Source of the DNA: Tolypocladium sp. Sup5 PDA-1
Taxonomy: Eukaryota > Ascomycota > Sordariomycetes > Hypocreales > Ophiocordycipitaceae
Assembly (NCBI GenBank): GCA_000750105.3
Contig: JPHH03000035.1
Span: forward strand, 1 to 64,000
DNA: 64,000 nt
Reading direction: 5' to 3'
The notes under the pieces are model-generated. The model was not told the origin of the DNA. It was given only the letters and a program-made list of their open reading frames with translations, and did no database searches. The position numbers were made by a program, and so were the translations under genes. Within the stretch, counting starts at the first letter, position 1. The number at the start of each line of letters is the position of its first letter. Positions 1 through 13,356 of the stretch are shown here, piece by piece.

Positions 1-531
1 CCCCCCAGCAGATGATTCACACATGTGCCGCGACGCTTGTTATATATCGTTCCCTCCCTTCGGTTCGGCTGCCTGCTGTTGCACGTCACGTAGTCCGTAC
101 CGCCAGACTTATTATCCTCGCCGCGTCCCTGTTTACGCTGCTTCCTCATCCTCGCAAACAAGCTTCCTTGCTAACAACCTCGACACTGCGTTTGCAACGG
201 CCACAAGCCGACACAGCACCCATCCCCAGATAAAGAGAGTCCCCGCCACCACCCACGGCCGCTTACACCCTCGAGGTACCTACACCACCGTCAGTCTTGG
301 CCGCGCCGGAAAGTCCTCGCACACCAGCCCCAAGCACACGGCGACGCACGGGCTCCGGCACCCGACGGACGGACTCCAACCGAGGGACGTGATAGCAGAC
401 TTGCCGAGTCATTCAGCGCGCTGCATCGTTGATATAAACGCTTCCCCGGATCTGGTCTCCGAACCACAGCAAGATCCAGCATCCTACCGAGGGTTCATCC
501 ACCCCCGACTTACACCCGCACCACCGCCTAA
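1..531. other. Upstream leader of the small protein gene; no gene seen
   Basis: This stretch is C-rich and pyrimidine-biased, as is typical of promoter and 5' leader DNA of filamentous ascomycetes. The open frames that cross it have low-complexity translations and no recognisable domain. It most likely holds the promoter and 5' UTR of the gene starting at 532. The window edge prevents any statement about what lies upstream. Confidence 0.5.
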
Positions 532-999
532 ATGTACGGCTCATACGGCTCGTACAGCTCCATGAGCGCCATGTCTGCGCCCATGGACATCACCTCCAAC
601 AATATCCGCACACACGACGCGGGCTGCGCCTTTCCCTCGTGGCCGCGGCGGTCATCACTGTCCGACTCGGAGCACGAGGAGCCGCGGGCCACCTCGTTCC
701 TCTCCGACGACGACCTCGTCCTCTCCGACCCCTTCGACGACGACGTCCGCAGCGTCTCCAGCACATCCAGCACTTCCTCGCCCATGGCTGCCGCCGTCTC
801 GCCGCCGCGCATCTCCGAAGAGGAGCTGCTGCGGATGGAGCGCGAGAGAGTGACCATGCAGCGCGAGTACATCCGCCAGGTCAAGCAGGAGAAAGAGAGG
901 AGGCGGCAGACGGTCCTGCGGGCGCGACGCAGCAGTCCCAAAAAGAGCCCCAAGACCAAGCCGGCCTGCCTGACGACCATTACCGAGACCGGCGAGTGA
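532..999 (+). CDS. Small conserved hypothetical protein, 155 aa
   Basis: A single uninterrupted exon encodes 155 residues. The N-terminus is rich in Tyr, Ser and Gly (MYGSYGSYSSM). Residues about 40-90 are acidic and Ser-rich and look disordered. Residues about 93-125 form a charged helix (ISEEELLRMERERVTMQREY) that could be a coiled coil. The C-terminus is basic (RRSSPKKSPKTK). There is no signal peptide, membrane segment or catalytic motif. The start is the first ATG giving the ordered composition, and the TGA lies at 997-999. Codon use is strongly GC3-rich, like the other genes here, which supports it being real. The function is unknown. A nuclear or scaffold role is only a guess from composition. 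Confidence 0.7.
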   Translation: MYGSYGSYSSMSAMSAPMDITSNNIRTHDAGCAFPSWPRRSSLSDSEHEEPRATSFLSDDDLVLSDPFDDDVRSVSSTSSTSSPMAAAVSPPRISEEELLRMERERVTMQREYIRQVKQEKERRRQTVLRARRSSPKKSPKTKPACLTTITETGE

Positions 1000-3900
1000 G
1001 GCCTCGCTCACCAGGCCTCCTACGTTGCCCGACTACATTTTCTACAGCGTACGTTTTGACGCGTCCTCCTTGGCGTCGCGACCATCTCACTTACACGACT
1101 CAGACACTTTTCTCCCCCCAAGACACACGACACCCCACCACCACCATCTCCAGATCTCACTACCCCACACCACGTGCAATTTGGCCGCGGGTGTTGAGCG
1201 CGTCGAATACTGCATGCCAGCCAGCAGCAGGTTTACGCGGGTCCCGATACCTGCGTATCACGAAAACCCCACGGCTGGAAGCAGCATCCTTTTTCGCCGA
1301 GGCGCGAGTCGTCACCGGGCGCAGGCTGCGAGAATGACGACAGCCGCGCCAGGGTGGGAGAAATCGGGAGTCGCAGCACCCTCCGCCCCGGGGGCCGCGC
1401 AGTGCGATCGACAGCTCCGGCTGTGAAGCTCCGTGCTTATCGATCTTACCTGTCAGCGGCCCGAGGCAGCGAGCGTGTCTGAGTCACGAGACGAGACACA
1501 CTGCTGGACCAAAGGCCCGACACACACAAGCTGCAACCTCCAGGCGGAGACGGGACCAACCGGAAGACGTGGTGGACCTCAGTGCCGAGGCGGTCCGGCC
1601 CCACGTCGCACATGTCCGGCTACTGTGCCCACGAGCCGCTGGCGGCTGCGCTCTCGGTGCTCGATGGGGATGCGATTGGCGCGTCACGGGATCTCTGTCG
1701 GTTGCACGGGAGCATCTGTCTGCTACCTTGCCGTTGCCGACAAACACCCGACGGCCCCTGCACTCTCACAAGCTTCACCTGGCTGCACACCTCCCCTCAG
1801 CACATGAGTCGGCCGCCCACGTGTCACTGACCGAGGGCCACGGCTGCTTTGCGTCACTCTTCATTCTATTCTTCTATTCTTGTTGATTCATCCAATCCCA
1901 TCTCATCGGCCCACGGTCTCGGGACTTCAACCCCAAGGGACCGGGCCCTTTTTTTCTTCTCCTCCTCAAACTTTAATCCTTTGATTTCCATTCACGTCTC
2001 TTCACATGTCATTTCCATATGGGCATCAGCGCCAGGAGTTTCTTGCCACGTTTCATCACTTTCTTTTCATTCTCATTTTCATATGAACATCAGCGGAGCA
2101 TCATCATCATCATCATCATAGCGGATATCAAGTGTGTTTTTTAATCAGCGGGACGGAAAAAAGTATTGGGTTAGACGGATCATGGGGCTGCCCACTGGGT
2201 AAGCAAGCAACAGCATATTCCCTGTTCATCACAGGGACCTGAGCATCAGCATCATCATCACGTTCACAACGTTAGATGATTTAGCTTAGTTTTTTTATTC
2301 TGCAAGATACCCCCTTTGGCTAGTAGAGCCTAGGCAGTTCACAATTTCATCACTTCATCTTCTCTCCCTCAACAAGCAAGAAGCGCTCACACCTTTGATT
2401 GGCTCCATCGTGATGCCTGGACGAGGCGTGCGAGCAAGGCTGGCTAGCGGACCCGCGGTGATTATTCAATGATCGTCAGGGCCCCGGCCCCGGGAGCTTT
2501 GAAAGGGCTTCCGGGACGGCTATCCCTTATTAGTGGCCGCTTCCATTGTCGCTGTGCTGGACGTCATCCCCGCCCAAGATTACGGCGACGGCGCAGCATC
2601 ACAGTGCCAGTGTTGGTGGATGCCTCTCTAAGATTTGAGATTGCCCGTCCATGACGGGGACTCGCGAGATTTGACAGAATGCCACTAAAAAGGCGCAAAC
2701 ACGTCACGGCAGTCAACTGTCAGACGGCCAAGGAGGGCAATTGAGAGGAACAGTTCCTAGGCCGGGCCGGGCCTCTTCTCGACCCGACCGATCGAGCAAC
2801 GTTGCTCCCCAACTCTCTCTCCCTCCCGGTCCTTTTGCGTCCTCTTGGGCCCCTTTGCGCCGCACGCTCACTCCGCGTCGTGACGGGCGACGCAGCGGTG
2901 CCATTTTTAAGGGACGACGATGCCCAACACACATCAATTCGACATGCTCGCCTCCGGGGCCGAGCCCAGCAAGCCATGCCGCGGGCGGGGAAACCTGTAT
3001 TATGTTCCAACAGCCTTGCAGCAGAAGAAGCAACAAAACCCAACCAGCCCTGCAGACAGACGAGGTGGTGCGCTGCAAGTGTGACGGGAAGGGATGGCTT
3101 GCATGGCCTAGGGCGGGGAAAGGGAAATCCAAACCTCGGATTTCTTTGTTTTTGCTCCCGCTGCCGTCGAGGATGATGGTGATGGAATGATGATGGCCAT
3201 GTTGAGGGAGGTCGCAGTTGTGGCGTTGTGACGACGATCATGGAGGTGATGGGGAGCGAGTGTGAAGGATGGTGACGGATCGAGCGGGTGGGCGTTTTTC
3301 TTCACGCGAGTCGCGAGCGCGTGGCCGATGCGATGGCGACATTTTTCTGACGTTGGGTTCCGATGCGATGCCCCTGCTCGAGGTGGCACCTTCTCTGGGC
3401 GTAGCATCCGGCGGCTTTCCGCAAGGGTTGTTGATGCCATTGCCCCTTAGGGTCGATGAGACTCTTCGCTTACACAGGTCGACGGTGGGAACCATCTCGG
3501 GCAAGCGGGCAATTGGTCGCGTTCCAGCCAAGTGCTGTAAATCACGGGCGCTGGAAGGACTTGGGCTTTTCAACTGGGACTCTGAATTGCCATTCCTTCG
3601 TGCCGGAATATCCGTCTGTAGTCGTAGGCAATGCCCAGCTCGTCTAGTTCAACCATTCAGCACAGGCGGGCCACGCATCCTATAATCCACGGTCATCACA
3701 TATCAAGGGGGCTGGAGAGCAGTTTCCTATCATGGCCTAATCGTCAATGCTCTCGGGATTCACCCAACCCGACTGGAAGCTGTAAACGTGCCCTCGGGGT
3801 ATTCTGTGCGCATGTTGATTGGCATGCGTCCGCGAAGTGGTGGCCCGGCGGGCAAGAGATGTGATGGCCGCGCTGGTGTGACACCCACTACGGACTACTC

Positions 3901-6900
3901 ACGAGGTTTCTGCTTGACATGGGGGGCACCTCAACCGTGCAACCCCGATCTCCCCGTCGGCCATGCTGTTCAACAGTGATGCCGCGCGCGCAGGGACAAT
4001 CCTGCGGGCCGCCTATGCGGCCGCGCGGGGAACACGGACCTTGAAGAAGATGCAGGTTGCGAGTGTGATGTGATGGCGGCGTTGGCGGGAGAGAAGCTGT
4101 TGGAGCTAATGCGGGACAGAGCTGGTGTCGGGCATCCAGCTAGTCTGCCTCGAGACCGTTTGCACGCACCGATTTGATAGACTGTCATTTTTCTGGACCA
4201 CCTCCCGTTTTCTGATGGTGTGCAGATCCCCTGCTGCTTGTTGGTGATGAGTCTCACTGCAGCTGAGCGTCGTGAGGCTACAGCTGGGAACGGAAGGGCG
4301 GGTAGCTCCCGTCTTGGGGGACTTGGGGGCATGGTGCGTTTGCGGAACCGGAGGTCAAGTAGCGGTGCGGCCTAAGCAGTGTTATACGGGAGAGGCATCA
4401 TGGCATGCACGTGGTATATGTACGAGACATGTTGCACCGTCTAGTGATGCGGTTGATGCCCATCATTGACACGGACGAACAACGGCCTTGCGGCACTTTG
4501 TTGTACGGATACGCGGTTGGAAATTGAGAACTGGGAGAACGGCCCCATGTGTAGGTACCGCTGGTGCTGACAGAGTACACGGCGTTAGCATGCTGGTATC
4601 GCCCCTATATGCCGGTGGTGACGAGGAGACTGGTCGCACTCAGGTTCAGATCCAAACCTAGCCGTTGAATGGAAACCAGGGTAGCAAGGTGTACGAGCCA
4701 TTGCAGGGATTGCAGCCATCGCAGCCATCGCAGCCATCGATCGACTGTCTCGACAAGGCCGGTGGCTCTACCTTGATACGAGCTCAGCGGTCACGATCTG
4801 GACGAAACAGAGTTTTTCGTGCGCCGGGAGATGGGATGCAATATGCCAGGAACCGCGTGAAACAGCCGCACGGTTGTACGGCAGGAGGCCTGGGGTAGAG
4901 CGGCCGCGACGCCTGCATGCTGCTGCATGTAGTACGTTAACGGAGACGGCGCTTCTCTGTGCTTCGTCTGAGCGATCGTGTGTGCCGCCACCGTGGCACG
5001 AGAGCAGCGACGACAACCCGAGCTATGGTCTTGTGCCTGGCGATCTTGGGAGGACCATGGCGGATGCTCGTGGTCGTGGTTGCAGAAGCGGCAAGGATCG
5101 GGTCTGACCATTTCGTACCTTAGTTGCACGGTTCGTTTTAGCAGCATCATTTGGCGGCCCATGGTAGCTGGATGCAAAAAAAACCAGTAGCTGTGGCTAT
5201 TTGAAATATCCCAGGCGATATCTGCAGCCAGGACGCTCGGGCCAGATGCAAGTGACGGTTTTAGCATGAATGGAATCAGCTCAGCTGGTCAGCGACCCGA
5301 AGCGGTTCGAAAAAGATCTTTGGAGGTCAAATATAGGCACACAGCCCGGGGTCGGACATGAGTTAATGACGAGATATTTCGAGGCCGGCCACGGAGCAGA
5401 GCCGAGCGGCGCAGGCGGTTCTTGCATGCATTTTGCATGAGTGTGGTGGTGGCCAGAGGGCCATTGGGGGCCACGACGCCGAGCTCCCGTGTAGGAAATA
5501 GAGTGCACCCATATTCCAGCACCGAAGGTCCCGTCTCCCAAGCCACCTCTGATGCCTCTTTCCCCGGATCTGGCAGTGTTCCTGCCCAATGCTGTTGGTG
5601 GTGGTGTTGAGTATGAGACAGGCAGGACAGGCATTCTTCCCAGGTCGAGGACGGCAAGTTGGCGGAGCCGATCCGGAACATGGCGGTTCAGCGGTGGGGC
5701 CGGAACCCCACGCCAGGGCCGATGAAGGTGAGCTCGGCCGACAGTGTAGGTGCTTAGGTATTGTCATGCAAAGCGATAATGGCCGTGCAGCGCATGTACG
5801 AAGTAGTCCGTACTCTGTATGGGCAGTGCTCTATACGGGCAAGGTCCTGGAGGGAGGGAACGGCGGCCCGGGGCGTACCGGCTGTCGGCGGTAGTTGCGG
5901 GCTTGCGACTTGCTCGACGCTCAACGACGAAGCAAAGACGCTTGCTTGCTGGGACGGGCCGAGCACACAAACGAGATCGATCTATGTACGGAGTAATCCG
6001 TAGATGGGGACACATCGCTGCCAACAGTGAAAACATTGTTGGCAGCCTGGAAATGTCGTTTATGCGGAGAGCGATTGGAGCAAGACCAACACAACGTCGT
6101 TGTCGTCGTTGAATCCAGAGGGCAGGAGCGGTACTCCGTAGAGCCCTTGCTCCAGGATCCAGGATCCACGGGGGAGGGAAGTAGCGGCCGGGAGAGGGCG
6201 ATTAGATCCCTGTCGACAAGCGTGATCGGGCCCCTGATTGGCCGGTGCCTTGCGCGCACTTGCATTGCACGCCACCAATCACGGGCAAGCGCAGACTTCG
6301 GCGCTACGACGCCGCCTTCCATTGACCGTCACTCGTCCCTGCCCCGCTTTCGACCGCAGCCCCAAAAACCCCAGAGCCCAACCACATGTCTTGTCCCCCT
6401 CATGATTCCTCCCGATGCGCAGAGCCATTGCGCGCTGGTCTCGCTGCCATCTTGCTTTGGACGACGAGCAGCCGACTAGCTCTGGCGATGGGCGGAGGAT
6501 GACACTGGCTCGGCGCCCCCTCCCCCAAGAGGCCCTGTAAGGTACGAGCCAGAGGGTGCACTCTGGCCTGGCACAGCGCACAGCGCACAGCGCACAGCGA
6601 TCGTCTGCGGTGCAACCGCGCAGATGCGGCCCCGCAACAGCCAACAGGCTGAGCGAGTGCTTCCTTGTTGCGTCTGTTCTCCTCGTCTCCCGGAGTGCCG
6701 GAGGCGCAGGCGCAGCAGAGCAAAGATGGAATCAAGACGCAGCCGCGCTCGTCGGCCGTGCTGCTGACCATGCGCCTGATATCCCACGAGCATGACGCCC
6801 CGGGCTAACAAAACGCACGCGGCCCCATCCACGGAGGCTAGACATGGGGGCTCCCCCCCCTGGCGGCAGCCCGTGTGCTCTGCTCAATGGCCCACGCAAC

Positions 6901-8318
6901 CGCTTGGACATTGATTTAGACACGATGCAGAGCCTGGATTCGCCTCGCCACGGGCCATTTACAGCACGAACTCCGTACGTGGCTCACGCACTCGTACGCA
7001 CAAGCGGCCCCCCTCGTCGTGCAGACACTGGACAGGCATCCATGTCGACTGGCGCACGCGCGAATGCGGCCCATCCGCGGCCTGTGGCTTGCCTCGACGA
7101 GCGATATGGGCAATGAACCCTGGCTTGGGCCATGCACAAGGCACTCGTCCTTGGGCTTGGCTGGCCGGTCCGTATCCGCTCCCACAGTCGCCGTTGGCAG
7201 CGCCAGGGCTCTAATTTTATGTGGCCGCCAGCTCCCATCCACTGACAGGCCAGCCCGCAGCCATCTAGGCGCCATGCTGCGACTATCTCGCTCTCTTTCC
7301 ATGGGTTGATGGGGCATCCGTCACACCACCTCTCGCCGGCCATGCTCTGCTCCTGTCCCCCATCTGTCGACGATCCAGTCAACCATCCCCGCTCGTCCCC
7401 TGCCCGGCCCTGGCCTGCCTCACTCATATCGCTTCCCCGTTGTCGTGTCTCTGGCTGCTACCTCCTCCCGGGGCAACTCTCTTTTCTTCCTCTCTTCCCA
7501 TCTCTTCTCGTCTTGTTCTTCTCATGCAGCACCCCAGCGCGACGCGGCTCTCACAAAGGCACGGCATTCCATACCTCGCTGTGGTCGACCTGCCTCGCAT
7601 ATCCATCCGCCTGCATCTGCGTCTGCGTCTTCCTGTGTAACCCCCAACCACGAGAAGCCCCCAGGCGGCACGAAACAAGCGCCGACCCCGGCCCACAGCC
7701 TCTCCTCTTCGGGCCATCACAGACAAGACAAGCTGCTCCTCTTTTGCGCCTGCAAGCATCTTCGTGCAAAAGCGCCTCTGCTCCCGCCGTCGATCCGCAT
7801 TCTCTGACCTGCCACCTCACCGCATTGCACATCACAGCCGAGACATACATACATCCGCGGCGTCTGCCAGGCCTCGTCTTTCCCTCGACCGTCACCCGAC
7901 AACTCACATCGCCCGGCCACCGCATTCCCTGTGCCATCCCACCGCCCACCGCCTACTGTCCCCCCCGATACGAATTCTCTTGGGTGTGTTCGAGGCAACT
8001 CCAGCCTCCGCGAGGGTCATTTTGTCGGCGCGCGGGCGTCCACGCGCGTTCCATGTGATGGTATAGGACTGACAGAAGCGCCACCTGCCGCCTAGTCCCC
8101 GGGTTTCGCGCGGTAATCGCATCCCGGATAGATAGGCTCGGCTACTTCGACGACGCCGTGGTACGGTGCAAGTACCGTTCCACGGGGATTGTCACCCCTC
8201 GAACATCCCGGAGGAAGCACGATTGCTGCGGGGCCTGACCGAAGCGTCGTCACCTGCGGGCTCCCGGCGGAACAGAGAAGCTGGCAGCATCGACAGCTCG
8301 GTCTATATCAAGCCCGCC
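1000..8318. other. 7.3-kb interval without a supported gene
   Basis: No open frame here on either strand shows a recognisable domain or sensible composition; all are short and rich in Arg, Pro, Ser or Cys. Visible items are a CAT triplet run at 2099-2119, a 9-bp repeat (GCAGCCATC) at 4712-4739, a 7-bp repeat (GCACAGC, about four copies) at 6571-6599, and several TACGGAGTA/TACTCCGTA-type motifs near 5800-6140 and 6967. From about 7430 to 8160 the DNA becomes pyrimidine-rich, which fits the 5' leader of the large WD40 gene that follows. A long non-coding RNA or a very large promoter is possible but not shown. Confidence 0.5.
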
Positions 8319-11300
8319 ATGTCTGCCTCCGCCTCGTCGAGGAATCGCACTGCGAAAAGCTCTGGGAGGTCCTCAACCGCAAGAGGTGCCCATGTGCAGG
8401 ACGCGACTACGATGCCGTCCGTGCAGGACATCAAGCTCTTCGACCCAAGCGCCGCCACGGCCTCCATGTTCCTTTATGCCCAAGGCCCCTCGGTTGTATG
8501 CTGCCATCACGACACGCTCACCATAGAGCGGAGATTCTCCAGGCATGCGAAAGACGTCCAATTACTTGCCGTGGATAACCAGAGCGAGGTCGGTGGAGGC
8601 CGCCTTGTTGTGAGTTACGATGCCGGCCAGGAAGCGATTGTATGGGACTTGATGACGGGCGACGAGGTGGCCCGGTTTGCGTCATATGAACATCTTACGG
8701 TGGCCGCATGGATGCGCAACGGAAATGTCGCCTTCGGTAAGCTGCATGAACGCTTCTGCTTGGCTTTTTGTGTGCGACTGACATCCTTCTCCTTGCAGGT
8801 AACACACAAGGAAGCATTATTCTCTTTGAGCCCACCACTTCTGAGCACATTTCATCAAGGACAATCGACCAGATCGCAGTCACCGCATTAGCACCCTCCT
8901 CCGACTGCCGGACTTTTGCGATCGGGTAAGTTTGATCGGAAGCAATGCACCTGCTTAGCTCGACGCTGACGACTTTCCTCAGATATCAAAATGGCTCCCT
9001 CTTGATTGCAACCCTGCAACCTCGCTTCACCATTTTACACAATTTGACAACGTCAAGAGGCCCATCCCCCATTGTCACACTCGCATGGCACGCCTCATCG
9101 TCGCGGCAAAAGTCGGACATGCTGGCTGTGCAAACCCACGACGGCGATCTCCGGGTCTGGAGCGTGTCCAAGTCATACAGCGCCGATGACCCGGCCAAGG
9201 TTGTCAGGATACTTAGAAGAAGAGACAACTTCGTGGCAGGCCCTAATTGGATGGGCTGGTCAAAGAACGGACGCATCATCCAGTTTTCAGACTCGTAAGT
9301 CAATCTTGCCACCACCCCCTACGCGCGCGCTTAGCTGCAGGCGCAGCCACTCACTAACACTCACACTCACACAGGGAGACGCTCTCATGGGATGTTAGGA
9401 CAAAGCACGTCACTTTCGATTCTATCCCTACGCTCGAGCATGTCAAGGGATTGGCTGTGTACGGTCCAGGCGCCAGTCTCTTCACCGTTGGACCTAATGG
9501 CACGGTACAGCAGTTCGACCTCAACTCGCCGTCCATTATGGTCGCCAACGTCCAACATCCTGCGAACCTCTTGCCGCCGTCGCCGCCTAATTCCATCGAA
9601 GAGCCAGAGAACAAGTCAGCCCACTCTGTAACAACGATACACACCTCCGAGTCTGATGCCAGCTCCGCTCCCGTCGAAATTGGCGTTTCGGAAAGCGATG
9701 ACGACCATCTGTCACCGTTTGCCCGCTTTTCTAAACGCCAGGCTACCGACTCGGGAAATGAGTTGTCATACGACTCCGCTAGCCCGGTATCCAGTCGGAG
9801 TGGCCTGTCCTCGCACTCCAAGTCATCTGCCGGCTCCCGCACGCCGGGGCGCAATAACGGATCACTGAGGTCGCGAGGGATGACTGAGAACACCTACATC
9901 TCGGCAGGATCGTCGTTGAAGTCCTCGGCCATTGGAAGACGAGAGGTAGACAATTACTCCATGGGCTATTCCCTTGGAACCACCAGCGGCCCGTCGATGG
10001 CCTCTTCTCGGTCCAGACACAAGCCATCCCGGCTGAGGCACGAGGTGCCCCGCAGCCCCGACGACAACAGGGTTCACGACTTATTCAAGTTCACACGGAC
10101 ACGCCTGACCGACATTCCCTATAAGCACCCGATGAGAATAGACAACTCTCGCCTCACGAATGACGATCTCCGGCACCAAATGCTGAGCACGATCTTCGGC
10201 TGGCACAAGGAGGTCGAGGACCTGATTCGGGATGAGATGAGCAGGCATCCAGCTGGGTCGGCCAGCCGCATTCTGCTCGCCAAGTGGCTGGGCGACATGG
10301 AAACCGACATCATGGCTGGCAGCTCAGAAAACATGACGTCTTCGGACTGGATGCTCCTGGCTTTGAGCGGCATCGGTGGCCAGCAAGCCCAGCATAAGCT
10401 CGGGCATGCGTATGTCCAGCGGCTGCTGGAGAGTGGCGATGTCCACGTCGCCGTGACAATCATGCTGGGCATGGGCGATCACAACGACGCCATCGAAATC
10501 TACATCTCACACAAGCGATACATGGAGGCGCTGATTCTGACTTGCGTGGCGTTCCCCAGCGTCTGGGAACGGCAGGCGGCCATCATCCGAAAATGGGGCG
10601 AGTGGGCTGTACAACATGGCCAGCAGCAGTTGGCTATCCGTTGCTTTGCCTGCACCGACCAGGAGTCGACTGAGCCCTGGAGCTCGCCGTCGGCCGCTCA
10701 GCTTAACTTCCAAAGCATTACGCCGAGTATCCCTGAGGTACTGAGTCCGCCGCTCTCCCCGCCTGGCTTCCAGCGCGGCCCGCAGCGAAGTATCGCCAAG
10801 TCGTCAGCATTGAAGCTCATCACTTCATTCGGAGACCAGAGCCAAAAGTCCAGGTTCTACTCACAGGGCGACGGCGGGAAGACTCCTATCGCAGCAGGTG
10901 TGACGCCAATCGCAGAGTCGGCCATTTCACCGGGGGGCTCCTATGAAGCTGCCACGGCGTTTCTCCGCCCGTCGAACAATAGCAGATTCAACACCCCTAC
11001 CTCAGCTCGCGCAGGCGGTTCCAGCATTGGTCGGGGGAGACTTCCTTCCATCGGAGAGATCCCCGCGGACCTCAACCGTGCCGTGATTCAGCCCGTCGAG
11101 CAAGCCCGAACCCCAGTAGCACAACCCGACAATCGCCAGGGCCACGTCCGCATGTCCTCCAGTGGGCAGGATAACCTTGCCGCAGGAATACTGTTGCAAC
11201 GCGCAGCCACCGCAAGCCCAATGATGATGCGAGATCGGTTCAAGCGCGTCGTGACAGGCCACGAGGGCGAGCGGCCGCCGTCGCCGGATCACGACCTCTT

Positions 11301-13356
11301 GGCCAAGATGCAAGAAGCCCGATCCAGCCGCCGCAACGGCTCGCGCGACCGGATTCCTCGTGGCATCAATCTCCAGGTGCACACCGAGCAGCCGTCTACG
11401 GCAGAAGTGACGTCGCCGGAGCAGTCCGTCACCTCGTCAACCCGGTTTCACTGGCCCACTCGGCGCCGTGGTCCCGGCTCAGTCGCCAGCTCCATCACCT
11501 CCAACTCTAGCGCAGGGCGTAGCTTGCGAAACAACACCAGGCACCGTGATGACTACATCCACAGCCTGGAAGCGGCCCAGCACTATTCGAAGAGGAATCG
11601 GAGCAGGCACGGCAGCAAGGAGAGGGCCCGCGAGTCTTCGCGTGACCGTAATGGCAGCCGGGAAAGGAGAGCCAAATCCAGGGAAGCCTCAGAGGAGCGC
11701 GGTCGCACCTCGGTACGGAGTTGGACCAAACCCAAGAGATCACCTACGTCCCCAATTCCCATGTCTCCTGAAGATCTCGCCATTTTGAGTACCCCCAAGT
11801 ACTCCGAGGCCGGAGAGCCAATCACTGTCAGGAAGGTCAGCGGCCAAAAGCCCAACACGACGAGCCGAACGTCGAGCCGTGGAAGCAATCGTAGAAGCCC
11901 TGATGGGCGAGCCCGACCTCCAGCATTGGACATTCGTGGAAGGACGAGTGGCCGCGACGATTCTCATCAACGATCGCCATCATCGCCGCTTCCGCTATCC
12001 GCCGGCGCCCTGCACTACCAAGGCTCCGAAGACGAAGAAGACTTCAAGAAGGCCATGAAGGCGCAAGAGACCTTCCGCGCAAAGCACAGCCGTAGTGCGA
12101 GCCGTGGCCTCAACTCACCAATCGTCACCAAGGGGGAACATTCCGAGAGCCGCCGTAAAGAAGTGGCCGAGGCGATCGACACCCTCCCGCCCTTAGCCAC
12201 TCCCGGACGAACCGTCTCGACTGAGCACGCAGGCGACTTGCGACAGATGAAGGATGAGCGCCAGCGTAAGAAGGAGCAAGCTGCTCGTGAGCTCGAGGAG
12301 CGCCGCAAGTCCCTTGCCAAGCGGCCACAAGCTCCTCAGATCCCGCATCCCAATGATTTCAACCCCGCCATGATGCGTATCGGCGTCGAGACGTCCGAGC
12401 CAAAGGACGGGTACGCGGACGTGCCCGCTCGGTGTGCCACGGAGCCGCCCAAGAGCATGTACGCCCGGAGTGGGCCGCACATTGGGCTGCCTGCTACACC
12501 CAAGGCCATGCGGCTGATCATGGAGGCCGAAAGCAACAACAGAGCAGGCAAGGACAAGCCGGAAGCCCCGCCGGTTCCGGTCACGTTTTCCCAGAGGCAC
12601 TCGCCTAACACCTCCCCCGACAAGGAAGAGGGGCCCGAGCCGTTGACACTACTTCCGTCGACAGTGTATCAGCCTCCGCAGCGGCCGGCGATTCCCCGAA
12701 GCATGTCTGCCCCTATTCCTGATGAGCCTCTCCCAGCGCGTTATGGAAGAAAAGCCAGCGTGGGCGAGATTCGGGGGATCGATGAGGTTGTTGTCGGCGA
12801 GAGACGACGATCTCACGAGGAGCCAGTGCCGCCGCCTCCGCCACCGCCTCCTCCCGCGCCGCCGATGCTGAAGGAGCTTCAACATCTGGCTATTCCTCCA
12901 CCACCTCCGCCCGCGCCCTTGCCACACGCACGAAGATCCCACAATCAAGGCGCAGTTGGCTCTGGTATGATTGAAATTGTCATGGACGATGATGACAATG
13001 CCCCCGTGGCGGCGCCCAACGACGGCATGGTGCCATTGCTCCCGACGCCAGCGCCCCCATCAAGGGGCCACAACCGTGGCCGCAGCATTGGCGACGGCAG
13101 CATATCCGGACGCTTCTCCAAGGCGACGGAGCGTTTTCGGTCCGCCAGCCGCGGTCGCAAGGATGCTGGCAGGAGCATCCGGTCCCCGTCCGTCGATATC
13201 CCTATGGAAAACAACCCCATGCCCGTGGGCCAGCTCAGGTCTCCTGTTGCCGGAATACCTCCACCGGTGATGTACGACACGGATGCGATCCGGTCTCCCA
13301 TTGACCTGAAGGGCAAGCACATGTCAACGGGACTGCATCGCAGCGAGATGATTTGA
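8319..13356 (+). CDS. Large WD40-repeat protein with helical and disordered regions, 1612 aa
   Basis: Four exons (8319-8736, 8799-8925, 8983-9294, 9375-13356) join in phase to 1612 residues. Introns are 62, 57 and 80 nt with canonical ends. Residues about 40-340 are a WD40-type propeller with repeats such as IVWDLMTGDEVARF, LRVWSVSK and TLSWDVRTKHV. Residues about 540-710 are predicted helical and conserved-looking, like the solenoid part of WD40/TPR trafficking proteins. The rest is Ser/Arg/Pro-rich and disordered, with charged repeats (residues about 740-1350) and two polyproline runs near residue 1436. The C-terminus again has RS-rich segments. An in-frame ATG at 8166 would add 51 residues; I chose 8319 because the extra residues look like leader. 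Homologues in fungi are usually called WD-repeat or mucin-like proteins. The propeller-plus-solenoid layout suggests a scaffold in trafficking or nuclear organisation, by inference only. Confidence 0.82.

Noticed and set aside
2099..2262. C-box-like ATGATGA words on the minus strand
   Set aside because: They are part of CAT/ATG triplet microsatellites with no stem or D box at a suitable distance.
7306..8058. 250-codon plus-strand frame before the WD40 gene
   Set aside because: It arises from pyrimidine-rich leader DNA and its translation is Ser/Pro/Cys-rich with no domain.
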